From assembly GCA_016934745.1 (NCBI GenBank), contig JAFGSF010000053.1, positions 69,325 through 133,324 of the forward strand: a stretch of 64,000 nt of DNA. The letters run 5' to 3'. Shown piece after piece: positions 33,412 through 41,841 of this stretch. Origin of the DNA: Candidatus Aminicenantota bacterium. GTDB lineage: Bacteria; Acidobacteriota; Aminicenantia; UBA2199. How positions within the stretch are numbered: the stretch's first letter is position 1; the number at the start of each line of letters is the position of its first letter. The notes below the pieces were generated by a model. That model was given only the letters and a program-made list of their open reading frames with translations, had not been told where the DNA came from and did no database searches. The translations under genes and the position numbers were made by a program.

Positions 33412-33699
33412 TCAGGGCAATACAACCGTATCCTCTTCTTCCTTGGTGATAATGTTCAAGCGCAAGGTTCTATGAATCATGTCGATATTGATGATGTGAA
33501 TTTCCATGTTTTCACTTTTTTCCATCGATTTGAGCCTGGTGGTGATTTCCAGCAGGGAGTCAACCGTCAACTGCTCGTATTTCAACTCGGCCCTGATCTT
33601 GGCAAAATTTCCGCGGTCAAACTGGTCAATGCGCATGATCGGGAAACCAAAGCGCTGAAATACATCGTAAATCAATTGCGGATCTTTGGTGCTTTTCAT
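33412..33699 (-). CDS. Small protein of unknown function
   Basis: 95 residues from the start chosen. It has an acidic and helical mid-part and beta-like ends: QLIYDVFQRFGFPIMRIDQFDRGNF, then strands such as MEIHIINIDMIHRTLRLNII and ends DTVVLP. It is not a membrane protein. ATG at 33699 has a ribosome-binding site (GGAGAAACTT). A longer start at 33756 would overlap the promoter. No family recognised. Confidence 0.5.
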   Translation of the reverse strand: MKSTKDPQLIYDVFQRFGFPIMRIDQFDRGNFAKIRAELKYEQLTVDSLLEITTRLKSMEKSENMEIHIINIDMIHRTLRLNIITKEEEDTVVLP

Positions 33700-33757
33700 A
33701 AGTTTCTCCGGGTCTGAAAAACTGCCTGGTCCGTGAACCAATCTGTTTTCCACCATA

Positions 33758-33786
33758 TATATAGTTTAATTTTCCGCCAAAATCAA
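33758..33786 (-). promoter_or_regulatory. Promoter of the small unknown gene
   Basis: Minus-strand TTGATT, 17-bp spacer, TATATA; the predicted leader is about 50 nt. It sits back to back with the FHA-gene promoter. Confidence 0.45.
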
Positions 33787-33804
33787 TAGTCACCGGTTTG
33801 GTCA

Positions 33805-33833
33805 TTGCAATAAAAAAACTACTTTGTTATAAT
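33805..33833 (+). promoter_or_regulatory. Sigma-70-type promoter of the FHA gene
   Basis: TTGCAA, 17-bp spacer, perfect TATAAT, then a leader with GAGGAGG before the ATG at 33860. Confidence 0.65.
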
Positions 33834-33859
33834 TTTTACATTATTTTCGAGGAGGAAAC

Positions 33860-34759
33860 ATGAAAAAAGGAACCTTCCATACCGGCATGGTTTTGTTTTT
33901 TATAACCCTGCTCTTTGGCGTGAACGCCCGGGCCGAGGAAGTATTGATCAATGATATTTTGATTAATCCAGCTCAATATTGGAATATGAAGGTGACCCTG
34001 GTCGGTGAAGTCCAGAATGTCAATGCGGACCCGGCCGGCACGACACGCGGCACCTATACATTCCTGGACGACAGTTGCTCCAATACCATTACCATCCGCA
34101 CCAAGGACCTGCCGCCCGTCGGGCATGCTTTTCGTGTGACCGGGCAGGTGCTGCAAGTACCTGAGTTCGGCAATGTGCCGGTAATCCGGGAATTGAACCG
34201 GACCGATGTCGGGGAATTTTCAACGTCAACCCGCAGCCTGCTCATCGGGTTGGGGGCCATCCTGGTGATTCTGATTGTGATTTTTATCATCCTACTGCTT
34301 AAATTGAAAAAAAACGTTCCTGCGCAACCAACGCCGGCTGCAGTCAGCCAGCCTGGAACCGAGCCTGAAGCCCCCAAGGGGGCAAACTCCATTCCCACGG
34401 TGGCCATTCCCACGCCCGTGCCCCAGGGGGATGAGACGCAACTGTTGCAAAATCCCCTGGCTGAATTGCTGGTGGAACAAGGCTTCGACAAGGGAATGGT
34501 TTTTACTATCTGCAAAAACACCAATACCATCGGCCGTTCCGGAGCGCGTGTCAATGATGTTGTCTTAACTGATAATACGGTTTCCAAGGCGCAGGCCACC
34601 TTGCATTTTGACCCTGTCAGCGGTCATTTTTCCATTGTCAATGACGGCACAAAAAACCCGACCAAGGTCAACGGCGCGGTGGCCGTCCAGCAAGTGCCGT
34701 TGTCGGGAGGCGAATTGATTGAAATGGGCAAGACTGTCTTGCGCTTCAAGAAACTTTAG
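33860..34759 (+). CDS. Membrane protein with periplasmic OB-like domain and cytoplasmic FHA domain
   Basis: 299 residues: signal or anchor (about 5-26), an OB-fold-like domain (about 28-115: WNMKVTLVGEVQNVN to VPVIREL), a transmembrane helix (about 128-155), a proline-rich linker, and an FHA domain (about 210-299). FHA is recognised by NTIGRSGARVNDVVLTDNTVSKAQATL and FSIVNDGTKNPTKVNG. FHA binds phosphothreonine and here faces the cytoplasm, where the kinase encoded next would lie. The gene is 178 bp before the kinase, with two palindromic elements in between. Confidence 0.8.
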   Translation: MKKGTFHTGMVLFFITLLFGVNARAEEVLINDILINPAQYWNMKVTLVGEVQNVNADPAGTTRGTYTFLDDSCSNTITIRTKDLPPVGHAFRVTGQVLQVPEFGNVPVIRELNRTDVGEFSTSTRSLLIGLGAILVILIVIFIILLLKLKKNVPAQPTPAAVSQPGTEPEAPKGANSIPTVAIPTPVPQGDETQLLQNPLAELLVEQGFDKGMVFTICKNTNTIGRSGARVNDVVLTDNTVSKAQATLHFDPVSGHFSIVNDGTKNPTKVNGAVAVQQVPLSGGELIEMGKTVLRFKKL

Positions 34760-34811
34760 TCACACTTTAATTTCAGCAAGTCTGAAAGTCGCTGAAATCA
34801 ACTAGTGTGAC
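34759..34811. repeat. Palindromic element, copy 2 (GTCACACT/AGTGTGAC type)
   Basis: Outer arms GTCACACT and AGTGTGAC, inner arms ATTTCAGC and GCTGAAAT, loop containing CTGAAAG. It matches the copy at 43247-43302 read on the opposite strand, and partly that near 57983. It begins within the stop codon region of the FHA gene. Confidence 0.7.
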
Positions 34812-34877
34812 CATACCAACACTAGATAGGTTTCGTAGTGCCCCGGAAGAGCAACGAAACCTATCGTGTGGGTATGG
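34811..34877. repeat. Palindromic element, copy 3 (ATACCAACACTA type)
   Basis: Left arm CCATACCAACACTAGATAGG then TTTCGT, right arm ACGAAACCTATCGTGTGGG then TATGG, loop of 17 nt. The outer part equals that of the elements at 43055 and 43187; the inner arms differ but still pair. Confidence 0.7.
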
Positions 34878-34900
34878 AATCTTCCTGTCCCCCCGGCCCA

Positions 34901-34929
34901 TTGCATTCTCGGGAGCTTTGCATTAAAAT
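34901..34929 (+). promoter_or_regulatory. Promoter of the kinase gene, leaderless layout
   Basis: TTGCAT, 17-bp spacer, TAAAAT, then 8 nt to the ATG at 34938; no Shine-Dalgarno. Confidence 0.5.
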
Positions 34930-34937
34930 TTACCTGC

Positions 34938-36896
34938 ATGGCAACCTTGAAAAAAATCGGTAAATATACGATCAGTTGTGAAATCGGCCAGGGCGGCATG
35001 GGCATCGTTTACCGTGCCCTGGACCCCTTGATCGGACGGACGGTTGCCATCAAGACGATCCGCCTGGACATTCCCCAGCAGCCGGCTGAAAAAGATGAAG
35101 CCCTGAAGCGTTTTCTCCGTGAAGCCCAATCGGTGGGCAACCTTTCCCATCCCAACATCGTGACCGTTTACGATGTGGGTGAGGACAATGGACTGATTTA
35201 CATCGCCATGGAATATATTGCAGGCGATAGCCTGGAAGACATGCTCAAGCGCAATAAAAAGTTCTCGTTGGACGAGATCGTGCAATTATTCAGCCAGCTT
35301 GGAGCCGCCCTCGACTATGCCCACCAGAGAGGAATCGTGCATCGCGACATTAAACCGGCCAACATCCTGATTGGTCCGAATCACAAGGTCTCGATTGTCG
35401 ATTTCGGCATCGCGCGCACGGCTTCTTCGACCTTGACCCAGACCGGAATGTTCCTGGGAACGCCGCGCTATATGTCCCCAGAACAGATTGCCGGCAAAAA
35501 AGTAGACAACCGTTCCGATATTTTTTCTTTGGGGGCCATCCTCTACGAAATGCTGACCCAGTGCAACCCCTTCGAGGGCGAAAGCATCACCACCGTGATT
35601 CATAAGATCATGCACGCCAAGTTGCGCCCGCTCAGCGATTTTAACAAACAGCTGCCGAAAGGATTGGACGGGGTGGTGAAAAAAGCCCTGGCCCGCGATG
35701 TGGATTGCCGTTACCGGACATGCCGCGAATTGCTGGAAGACCTGACCCAATACTCGTTGAGCCAAGGCCATGCCGCCACCATCCGCGAAGGTCTGCTCAA
35801 AACTCATGAAACGCATGGGCCTGAAGCGCCGGCAACCGTGGCTCCGCTGGCGCTCAAAAACAAGAAGCCTCTTTTTCTCGTCCTGCTGGCGATGATCATC
35901 GTGCTGGGAACGATCATGACCATCATCTGGTTCGGCGGTCGTAAAAGAGCCAAACCGCCTGCCGGCGGCAATTTATTTGTTGAGCCCCCTGGCGCAATCG
36001 AAGCAGTAAATTCCGGGCAGGAAAAAAGCGCAGGCATTTCCGCCATCGCAGAAACCGACGATGCCATGGCGATTCCGCCCCCGGCCCAGGAAAACAAGCA
36101 GAAAGACGCGGCCCTGAAAATTCCAACCGAAAAACCCAAGGCCGAACCCAAGCCGGAGACTGTCCGCAGTCACCGCAATGCCAAGGGTTTTGATGAACAG
36201 GTCCTTTTCAATCATACCGTTATGGTTCATGTCCCGGCCGGTGAATTTACGGTCGGATCGCCCCGCGGCCAGGGCAATGAAGACGAACGCCCGGCACACA
36301 GGGTTTTTATCAGCGCTTTCTGGCTCGGGAAATATGAAGTGACTTTCAAGCAGTACGACTTTTTTTGCCGTGAAAGCGGGCGCTCCCGGCCCGGCGATGA
36401 AGGGTGGGGCCGGGGTGACCGTCCGGTCATCCATGTTTCCTGGGACGATGCACAGGCATATTGCCGTTGGCTGACAAAAAAAACAGCCAGAAATTTCCGA
36501 CTGCCGAGTGAAGCTGAATGGGAAAAAGCGGCCCGCGCCAAGTATCCCTGGGGAAGCTCTGAGCCGTCGGCCGACAAGGTCAACATGAATGGCAGCGAAG
36601 ACGGCTTTCCCTTCAGCGCCCCGGTCGGTTCATTCCCGCGTGGGGAATCCCATTACGGCATCATGGACATGGCCGGCAATGTATGGGAATGGACTTTTGA
36701 TTGGTATGCCGGCGACTATTTCCAGTGCTCGCCCGCACGCGATCCGCGCGGCCCGGCCAAGGGCAGCAGCCGCGTGGTCAGGGGCGGTTCATGGAAAAAC
36801 GGGCCCGAGCTGATCCGTTCCGCCAATCGCAGCAGCGAAAAGCCGGACCGGCGACTGAACGAGCTTGGCTTTCGCGTGGCCATGGATCACCGCTAA
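34938..36896 (+). CDS. Transmembrane Ser/Thr kinase fused to a formylglycine-generating-enzyme-like domain
   Basis: 652 residues. A Hanks-type kinase (about 8-270) with IGQGGMGIVYRA, Lys in VAIKTIRL, HRDIKPANIL and VDFGIA, all catalytic residues present. A proline/lysine linker, one transmembrane helix (about 312-335) and a second linker follow. The periplasmic C-terminal FGE-sulfatase-type domain (about 410-650) includes MVHVPAGEFTVGSP, FWLGKYEVT, FRLPSEAEWEKAAR, MDMAGNVWEWTFDW and RVVRGGSW. Such domains are often sensory or adhesive when fused to kinases and need not be enzymes. The stop overlaps the start of rlmB by 1 bp (TAATG). Confidence 0.92.
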   Translation: MATLKKIGKYTISCEIGQGGMGIVYRALDPLIGRTVAIKTIRLDIPQQPAEKDEALKRFLREAQSVGNLSHPNIVTVYDVGEDNGLIYIAMEYIAGDSLEDMLKRNKKFSLDEIVQLFSQLGAALDYAHQRGIVHRDIKPANILIGPNHKVSIVDFGIARTASSTLTQTGMFLGTPRYMSPEQIAGKKVDNRSDIFSLGAILYEMLTQCNPFEGESITTVIHKIMHAKLRPLSDFNKQLPKGLDGVVKKALARDVDCRYRTCRELLEDLTQYSLSQGHAATIREGLLKTHETHGPEAPATVAPLALKNKKPLFLVLLAMIIVLGTIMTIIWFGGRKRAKPPAGGNLFVEPPGAIEAVNSGQEKSAGISAIAETDDAMAIPPPAQENKQKDAALKIPTEKPKAEPKPETVRSHRNAKGFDEQVLFNHTVMVHVPAGEFTVGSPRGQGNEDERPAHRVFISAFWLGKYEVTFKQYDFFCRESGRSRPGDEGWGRGDRPVIHVSWDDAQAYCRWLTKKTARNFRLPSEAEWEKAARAKYPWGSSEPSADKVNMNGSEDGFPFSAPVGSFPRGESHYGIMDMAGNVWEWTFDWYAGDYFQCSPARDPRGPAKGSSRVVRGGSWKNGPELIRSANRSSEKPDRRLNELGFRVAMDHR

Positions 36897-37612
36897 TGGC
36901 CCTGGTAACCTCCTTGAACGCCTTGATCGAAGCCCTGAGAGACGGTTTGCCGATCAACAAGGTCCTGATCAGCCGCTCCCGTCATGATGCGAAAATCGCT
37001 TCGGTGCTGGACATGTGCCGGGAGCGGGGGATTATTTTCCAGTTTGTTCCTGCTGAAGCCGTCGAGCGCAAGGTCGGAGGCAAGAATCAGGGCGTGTGCG
37101 CCGAGATCGCTCCGGTGCGTTTTTTTAGTCTCGACGACGTGTTGGCCAATGTGAAAACCGGACTGATTGTCATTTTGGACGGCATTGAGGATACCGGCAA
37201 TTTGGGCGCGATGATTCGCAGCGCCGCCGCCGTCGACGTGGACGGCATCGTGATTTCCGTCCGTCATTCGGCCCCGGTCAATGATACGGTTTGGAAAACT
37301 TCTGCCGGAACCTTGGGCAAAGTGCGCCTGGTCCAGTCGCGCAACCTGACCCTGGATGGTGAAAAACTGAAAAAAAACGGCTTTTGGGTCGTCGCGGCTG
37401 ATCAGCGGTCCCAGGTGAATTTTTTTGATTTTGATTTCCGGGGCAAAACAGCCGTGATTTTCGGCAATGAAAGCAAGGGCGTATCCCCGCTGTTGAAGAA
37501 AAATGCCGATCAACTGCTGGCCATTCCCCACGCCCAAAGCGTCGAATCTCTCAATGTTTCGGCCGCGGCGGCGATCATCTTGTTCGAGGCCTGGCGGCAG
37601 AAAAAAGGTTGA
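36896..37612 (+). CDS. rlmB: 23S rRNA Gm2251-type methyltransferase (SPOUT/TrmH family)
   Basis: 238 residues, close to RlmB. An N-terminal L30e-like substrate-binding part (about 1-75: SLNALIEALRDGLPINKVLIS) and the SPOUT motifs LDGIEDTGNLGAMIRSA, FGNESKGVSPLL and a terminal SVESLNVSAAAAIILFEAW. RlmB 2'-O-methylates G2251; other TrmH-type enzymes methylate tRNA G18 but lack the N-terminal domain. It overlaps the kinase gene by 1 bp, so is part of its operon. Best assigned by family; target is inferred. Confidence 0.8.
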   Translation: MALVTSLNALIEALRDGLPINKVLISRSRHDAKIASVLDMCRERGIIFQFVPAEAVERKVGGKNQGVCAEIAPVRFFSLDDVLANVKTGLIVILDGIEDTGNLGAMIRSAAAVDVDGIVISVRHSAPVNDTVWKTSAGTLGKVRLVQSRNLTLDGEKLKKNGFWVVAADQRSQVNFFDFDFRGKTAVIFGNESKGVSPLLKKNADQLLAIPHAQSVESLNVSAAAAIILFEAWRQKKG

Positions 37613-37678
37613 TTTTTTGCCCGGTATCCGGAAATAAATCGCTGTTTTTCCCAGCGCCGGGAAATTGTGCTGTTTTTT

Positions 37679-37687
37679 TGCTATAAT
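37679..37687 (+). promoter_or_regulatory. Extended -10 promoter before the pseudopilin gene, leaderless layout
   Basis: TGCTATAAT, then 6 nt (GAAACC) to the ATG at 37694. There is no matching -35 and no ribosome-binding site. Confidence 0.55.
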
Positions 37688-37693
37688 GAAACC

Positions 37694-38086
37694 ATGACAA
37701 AGAAAGGTTTTACCCTGATCGAGATGCTGATCGTGGTCAGCATGATCGGCATCCTGGTGGTGATCCTCGTTCCGCAGTACAAGTATTCGGTCCTGCGGGC
37801 CAAGGAAGCGGTTTTAAAGGAAAACCTTTTCCAGATTCGCGACGCCATCAACAAGTACTATGCCGACAAGAAAAAATACCCGGCCAGCCTGGACGATCTG
37901 GTCTCTTCCCGCTATTTACGCGACATTCCCTACGACCCCATCGGCCGCAGCCAACAATGGCAGCCCCTTACTGCCGAACCGCTGGAAGGAGAGGAATTTG
38001 ACCCCGAAGCCCTGGAGGGCGTCATCGATGTCAAGAGCCTTTCCCAAGCCAAAGCCCTGGACGGCACGCTGTACAGCGATTGGTGA
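37694..38086 (+). CDS. Type II secretion/pilin-like pseudopilin (GspG-like)
   Basis: 130 residues with a short type IV prepilin leader: MTKKG before FTLIEMLIVVSMIGIL, the cleavage site G/F and the +5 Glu. The rest has YKYSVLRAKEAVLKENLFQIRDAINKYYADKKKYPASLDDLV, the GspG-like motif region. Only two pseudopilin-like genes are here; no GspE, F or D gene is nearby, so the machine must be encoded elsewhere. The longer frame adds 9 residues before the leader without support. Confidence 0.85.
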   Translation: MTKKGFTLIEMLIVVSMIGILVVILVPQYKYSVLRAKEAVLKENLFQIRDAINKYYADKKKYPASLDDLVSSRYLRDIPYDPIGRSQQWQPLTAEPLEGEEFDPEALEGVIDVKSLSQAKALDGTLYSDW

Positions 38087-38095
38087 GCGGCAGCC

Positions 38096-38647
38096 ATGGC
38101 CATCAGAAGCGTTTCCGGCCCCTGGCGCGGCGGGCGGGCGTCCAGCCCTCTCCGAAACGGCGGGTACGTGATGATCACCCTGATCATCGCCATTGCCGTG
38201 CTGACTGTTTTTATGCTCATGGCCGTGCCGCTGTGGCAGACTGCCATGCAGCGTGAAGCGGAGGAAGAACTGATCTTTCGGGGTCGCCAGTACGTCACGG
38301 CCATCGGCCGCTACCTGAAAAAGCATAACAACCTGTACGCGCAAAATTTGCAGATCCTGCATCTGGAAAAATTCCTGCGCCGATTGTACAAGGATCCGAT
38401 GACGGATGATGGTCGCTGGGACATGGTATTTCAGGACAACTCCACGGCTGCGCCCAAGCTGCTGGTAGTACCGCCCGAGCAGGCCAAGGCCTATGTCGGC
38501 CGGGCCGTGTTGATTGGGGTTTGCTCCTCCTCTCCGGAAACCGGGTTCCGTGAATACCGCGGCAAAAAAAAATACAACGAATGGGCGTTCTACTTCGGCG
38601 GCAAAGAAAATGAGGACATGCCCGAGTTGCATTATGTGGGCCGCTGA
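38096..38647 (+). CDS. Atypical pseudopilin-like protein
   Basis: 183 residues. N-terminal 25 residues are basic; a single hydrophobic helix (NGGYVMITLIIAIAVLTVFML) resembles a prepilin segment (GGYVMITLI) but lacks the canonical Glu at +5. It is 9 bp after the pseudopilin gene and partners it: REAEEELIFRGRQYVTAIGRYLKKHNNLY looks like the helix after the pilin segment. The C-terminal part has two Lys-Lys runs and a GGKENEDMPELHYVGR end. Possibly a minor pseudopilin. It overlaps lpxB by 1 bp. Confidence 0.6.
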   Translation: MAIRSVSGPWRGGRASSPLRNGGYVMITLIIAIAVLTVFMLMAVPLWQTAMQREAEEELIFRGRQYVTAIGRYLKKHNNLYAQNLQILHLEKFLRRLYKDPMTDDGRWDMVFQDNSTAAPKLLVVPPEQAKAYVGRAVLIGVCSSSPETGFREYRGKKKYNEWAFYFGGKENEDMPELHYVGR

Positions 38648-39777
38648 TGAAAAACATCCTGCTGGTGGCGGCTGAAAATTCAGCCGAGACGTATGCCCTG
38701 CAGGTGATGCGGGAATTTGCCGAAAACAAGGCAGGTTTTCATTTTTGGGGCGTCGGCGGCGAACGGTTGCAAATCAACGGGATGGAAGTCGTGGTGCCCA
38801 ACCGCAGCCTGGCCGTGGTGGGCATCATTGAGGTCGTTGCCCATTTGTTCCGGATCCGGCGGGCGATGAAGCTTCTCTTCCGGCAAGCGCTTGAGCGCCG
38901 GACCGCTGCCGCACTGCTGATTGATTATCCGGACTTCAATCTGCGTTTGGCCCGCCGCTTGCACCGGGCGGGCATCCCGGTTTACTATTACATCAGCCCG
39001 ACGGTTTGGGCCTGGAGGTACTCCCGGGTCGAACAGATCCGCCGCTGGGTAAGCCGACTGTTCATTATATTTCCTTTTGAAATACCGATTTACCAGAAGG
39101 AAAGGGTGACTTTCACCTACACCGGTCATCCGCTGCTGGATGCCGTGAATGTCAGCGAACCCCGTGATCAATTCCGCCGTCGCCTGGGAGTGGCTGCCGA
39201 CGAAATATTGCTGGCATTGTTGCCGGGCAGCCGAGAGTCGGAAGTCCGTTCTTTGCTTCCGGAAATCATGGCCGCGGTCGGCTTGTTGAAAAAGGAATTC
39301 CGGCTGAAGATTTTTCTTCAGCAAGCGCAGAATATTGATCGTGATTCTTTGAGTGCGGCGGTGTCCGACCCGCAGGTCCAGCTCTTGAATCAGAACCAGG
39401 GATTCAACCTGCTCAATGCCGCTGACGCTGTCATCAGTACGTGCGGAACGGCCAATTTGGAAGCAGCCCTGCTCGGAGTTCCCTTGGTGGTGATTTACCG
39501 GGTCAACCGCCTGTCTTATCTGCTGGGAAAGCGTTTTGTCAAGATATCCCTGTACTCCATTGTCAACATCCTGGCCGGTCGCCGGGTGGTGACCGAATTG
39601 ATCCAGAATGATTGCCGGGCCAGTCTCATTTATTTGGAAACAAAAAAAATTCTCAGCGATCAGGTTTGGCGCCAGCAAATGATCGCGGCATTTGCCGAAA
39701 TCAAGGAAAAACTGCGCCAGGAACAAAAGCCGGCCGCAATCATTTATCGTCAGATCAGCGCCGATCTGGCTGGGTGA
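38647..39777 (+). CDS. lpxB: Lipid-A-disaccharide synthase LpxB
   Basis: 376 residues, usual size. KNILLVAAENSAETYALQVMREF at the N terminus, RTAAALLIDYPDFNLRLAR, YYISPTVWAWRYSRVEQIRR, TYTGHPLLDAV, LLPGSRESEVRSLLPEIM and STCGTANLEAALLGVPLVVIYR are the standard LpxB blocks. It joins UDP-2,3-diacylglucosamine and lipid X to make the lipid A disaccharide precursor. Its presence shows an outer membrane with lipopolysaccharide-type lipid. The start overlaps the preceding stop by 1 bp (TGATG). Confidence 0.95.
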   Translation: MKNILLVAAENSAETYALQVMREFAENKAGFHFWGVGGERLQINGMEVVVPNRSLAVVGIIEVVAHLFRIRRAMKLLFRQALERRTAAALLIDYPDFNLRLARRLHRAGIPVYYYISPTVWAWRYSRVEQIRRWVSRLFIIFPFEIPIYQKERVTFTYTGHPLLDAVNVSEPRDQFRRRLGVAADEILLALLPGSRESEVRSLLPEIMAAVGLLKKEFRLKIFLQQAQNIDRDSLSAAVSDPQVQLLNQNQGFNLLNAADAVISTCGTANLEAALLGVPLVVIYRVNRLSYLLGKRFVKISLYSIVNILAGRRVVTELIQNDCRASLIYLETKKILSDQVWRQQMIAAFAEIKEKLRQEQKPAAIIYRQISADLAG

Positions 39778-39804
39778 GAGAAAAGTACCCCCCGTTGCCC
39801 GGAT

Positions 39805-41841
39805 TCAGCTGAAGCTGAGTCTCCTGGCTTTTTTGGTCAGTGTCGACAAATAATTTTTAATATCGTCATTCTGCAATTCCCTGTTTTTAAGAAGCTGGCG
39901 TGCGTCTGCTTGCGCGGCTTTAAAAAGCGGGTAGTCTTTTTTGATATCGGCCAGTCTGAAATCAAGCGCCCCGGCCTGCTCCAAACCGGCGATCATACCG
40001 CCACCGCGCAGCCGTAAATCCATTTCAGCGATCTTGAAGCCGTTATCATTGGCGGCGATGGCTTGCAGCCGCAATTTTCCATTTTCCGTGGGCCGGGGCG
40101 ACGCAATCAAGTAGCAATAGGATTGTTGCGGCCCCCGGCCCACGCGGCCGCGCAATTGGTGCAGCTGCGCCAATCCGTAGCGGTCGGCATTTTCAATAAC
40201 CATGAAAGTGGCTTCCGGTACATCAATGCCCACTTCGACCACGGTGGTGGCCAGCAGCAGGCGGATGCGGCCCTGGCGGAACTGCCGCAGTATCCGGTTT
40301 TTTTGTTCGGTTTTTGTTTTTCCTGAAAGTATGGCCAGGGGAATATCGGGCCAGAGGGCCTTGACAGCGGCGGCCTCTTCCTGCAGCGAGCACAGGTCGG
40401 GACTGGCTTCCGACTTTTCAATCAGCGGCATGATGATGTAGCCCCGACCTCCGCGGTCAATTTCACGGCGCAATTGCTGGTAGAAATCGCGACGGCCGTC
40501 GGCGCTGATGACTCGGGTCAAGATGGGCCGGCGCCCGGCTAGGGGTTTTTTCAGGCTGGAGACAGCCAGGTCGCTGTAGAGTGCCAGCAGCATGGTGCGG
40601 GGAATGGGAGTCGCCGTGGTAACCAGCAAGTCGGCGGAACGGCTTTTAAAAAACAAGGCGGCCCGCTGGGCCACCCCGAAACGGTGCTGTTCATCGATGA
40701 CTACCAGGGACAATTTCTTGAAAATGATGTTTTCGCCGATCAGGGCGTGGGTGCCGAAAACCAGTGAAATCGCACCCGAACGCAGGCGTTTTTCGATTTC
40801 TTGCCTGGATTCGGACGGGCAGTCACCGGTTAGCAGGGCGATATCGCCGTTGCCGAAGAAAGCCCTGGCGTTTTGGTAATGTTGATCCGCCAGGATGGCG
40901 GTTGGGGCCAGGAAAGCTCCCTGGTATCCGTTTTGCTTGGCCAGCAGCAGGGCCAAAAAGGCCATGATGGTTTTACCGCTGCCCACTTCCCCCTGCAGCA
41001 GGCGCTGCATGATTCGCGGGCCGCTCAGGTCATTGACAATCTCACTGAAAGCAACGATCTGTTCCTCGCTGAGGGCGAATGGCAAGCGCTGATTGATGGC
41101 CAGGCGGATATCGTTATTGAAAACATAGCGATGGATTCGGCGCCGGACGCCAAAATAATTGCGGACAAACTGCAATTCCAGCTGGAAAAAAAGAAATTCG
41201 CTATATATGAAACGAGTTTTCATTTTTTCGATAGAGGGTAAATTCATGGCCGGGGGCTGATGAATGGCGCGCAATGCGTTGGCCCGGCTTGGAAAGCCAT
41301 GACGGCGCATGACCATTTCCGGCAAAGTCTCCCGTTCATCTTGCCAGTCGGCGAGTATGCCGGCGATGATCTTGCGCAGATTTCCCCCCTTCAGCGCAGC
41401 CAGCGGTTTGTAGCGGGCTACAATCTGCCCCGGCCTGTTTTCGGGAGCCAGCTGCGGATTGACCATCTGCCAGGCACCGGCACGGCTTTCAATCCGCCCA
41501 AAAACATATAACTGTTCCCCACCTTTCAGGGATTGCCGCAGGTAGGGCTGGTTGAAAAATACCAGGCAGACCGGCAGGGAGCCGATATTTCCCTTCACGG
41601 TAAGGAGGGAAATCCGTCTTTTAAAATTCCTGCTCACCTGCATGCTGCCGATGCGAAAAGCGTACAGCTTTTCCTCGTCAGGAACAGGTTGTTCCGTCAC
41701 TGTAGAAAAATCCAGATAGGCTTCTGGGAAAAGCAGCAGCAGCTCTCCGGCATTGTGGATGCCGCGCCGGGTCAGAATTCGACTGTAACTGGGTCCGATG
41801 CCCTTGATTTTTTCAATCGGGGTGTCCGGGGATATGCTCAA
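39805..41841 (-). CDS. recG: ATP-dependent DNA helicase RecG
   Basis: 678 residues, close to E. coli RecG (693). The wedge domain (about 1-160) includes IKGIGPSYSRILTRRGI. The helicase core has GEVGSGKTIMAF (motif I), DEQHRFGV (motif II), TATPIPRT (motif III), VEVGIDVPEATFM and LHQLRGRVGRG. The C-terminal end is short. RecG rewinds stalled forks. It overlaps the following gene by 4 bp and has no promoter of its own visible. Confidence 0.95.
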   Translation of the reverse strand: MSISPDTPIEKIKGIGPSYSRILTRRGIHNAGELLLLFPEAYLDFSTVTEQPVPDEEKLYAFRIGSMQVSRNFKRRISLLTVKGNIGSLPVCLVFFNQPYLRQSLKGGEQLYVFGRIESRAGAWQMVNPQLAPENRPGQIVARYKPLAALKGGNLRKIIAGILADWQDERETLPEMVMRRHGFPSRANALRAIHQPPAMNLPSIEKMKTRFIYSEFLFFQLELQFVRNYFGVRRRIHRYVFNNDIRLAINQRLPFALSEEQIVAFSEIVNDLSGPRIMQRLLQGEVGSGKTIMAFLALLLAKQNGYQGAFLAPTAILADQHYQNARAFFGNGDIALLTGDCPSESRQEIEKRLRSGAISLVFGTHALIGENIIFKKLSLVVIDEQHRFGVAQRAALFFKSRSADLLVTTATPIPRTMLLALYSDLAVSSLKKPLAGRRPILTRVISADGRRDFYQQLRREIDRGGRGYIIMPLIEKSEASPDLCSLQEEAAAVKALWPDIPLAILSGKTKTEQKNRILRQFRQGRIRLLLATTVVEVGIDVPEATFMVIENADRYGLAQLHQLRGRVGRGPQQSYCYLIASPRPTENGKLRLQAIAANDNGFKIAEMDLRLRGGGMIAGLEQAGALDFRLADIKKDYPLFKAAQADARQLLKNRELQNDDIKNYLSTLTKKARRLSFS

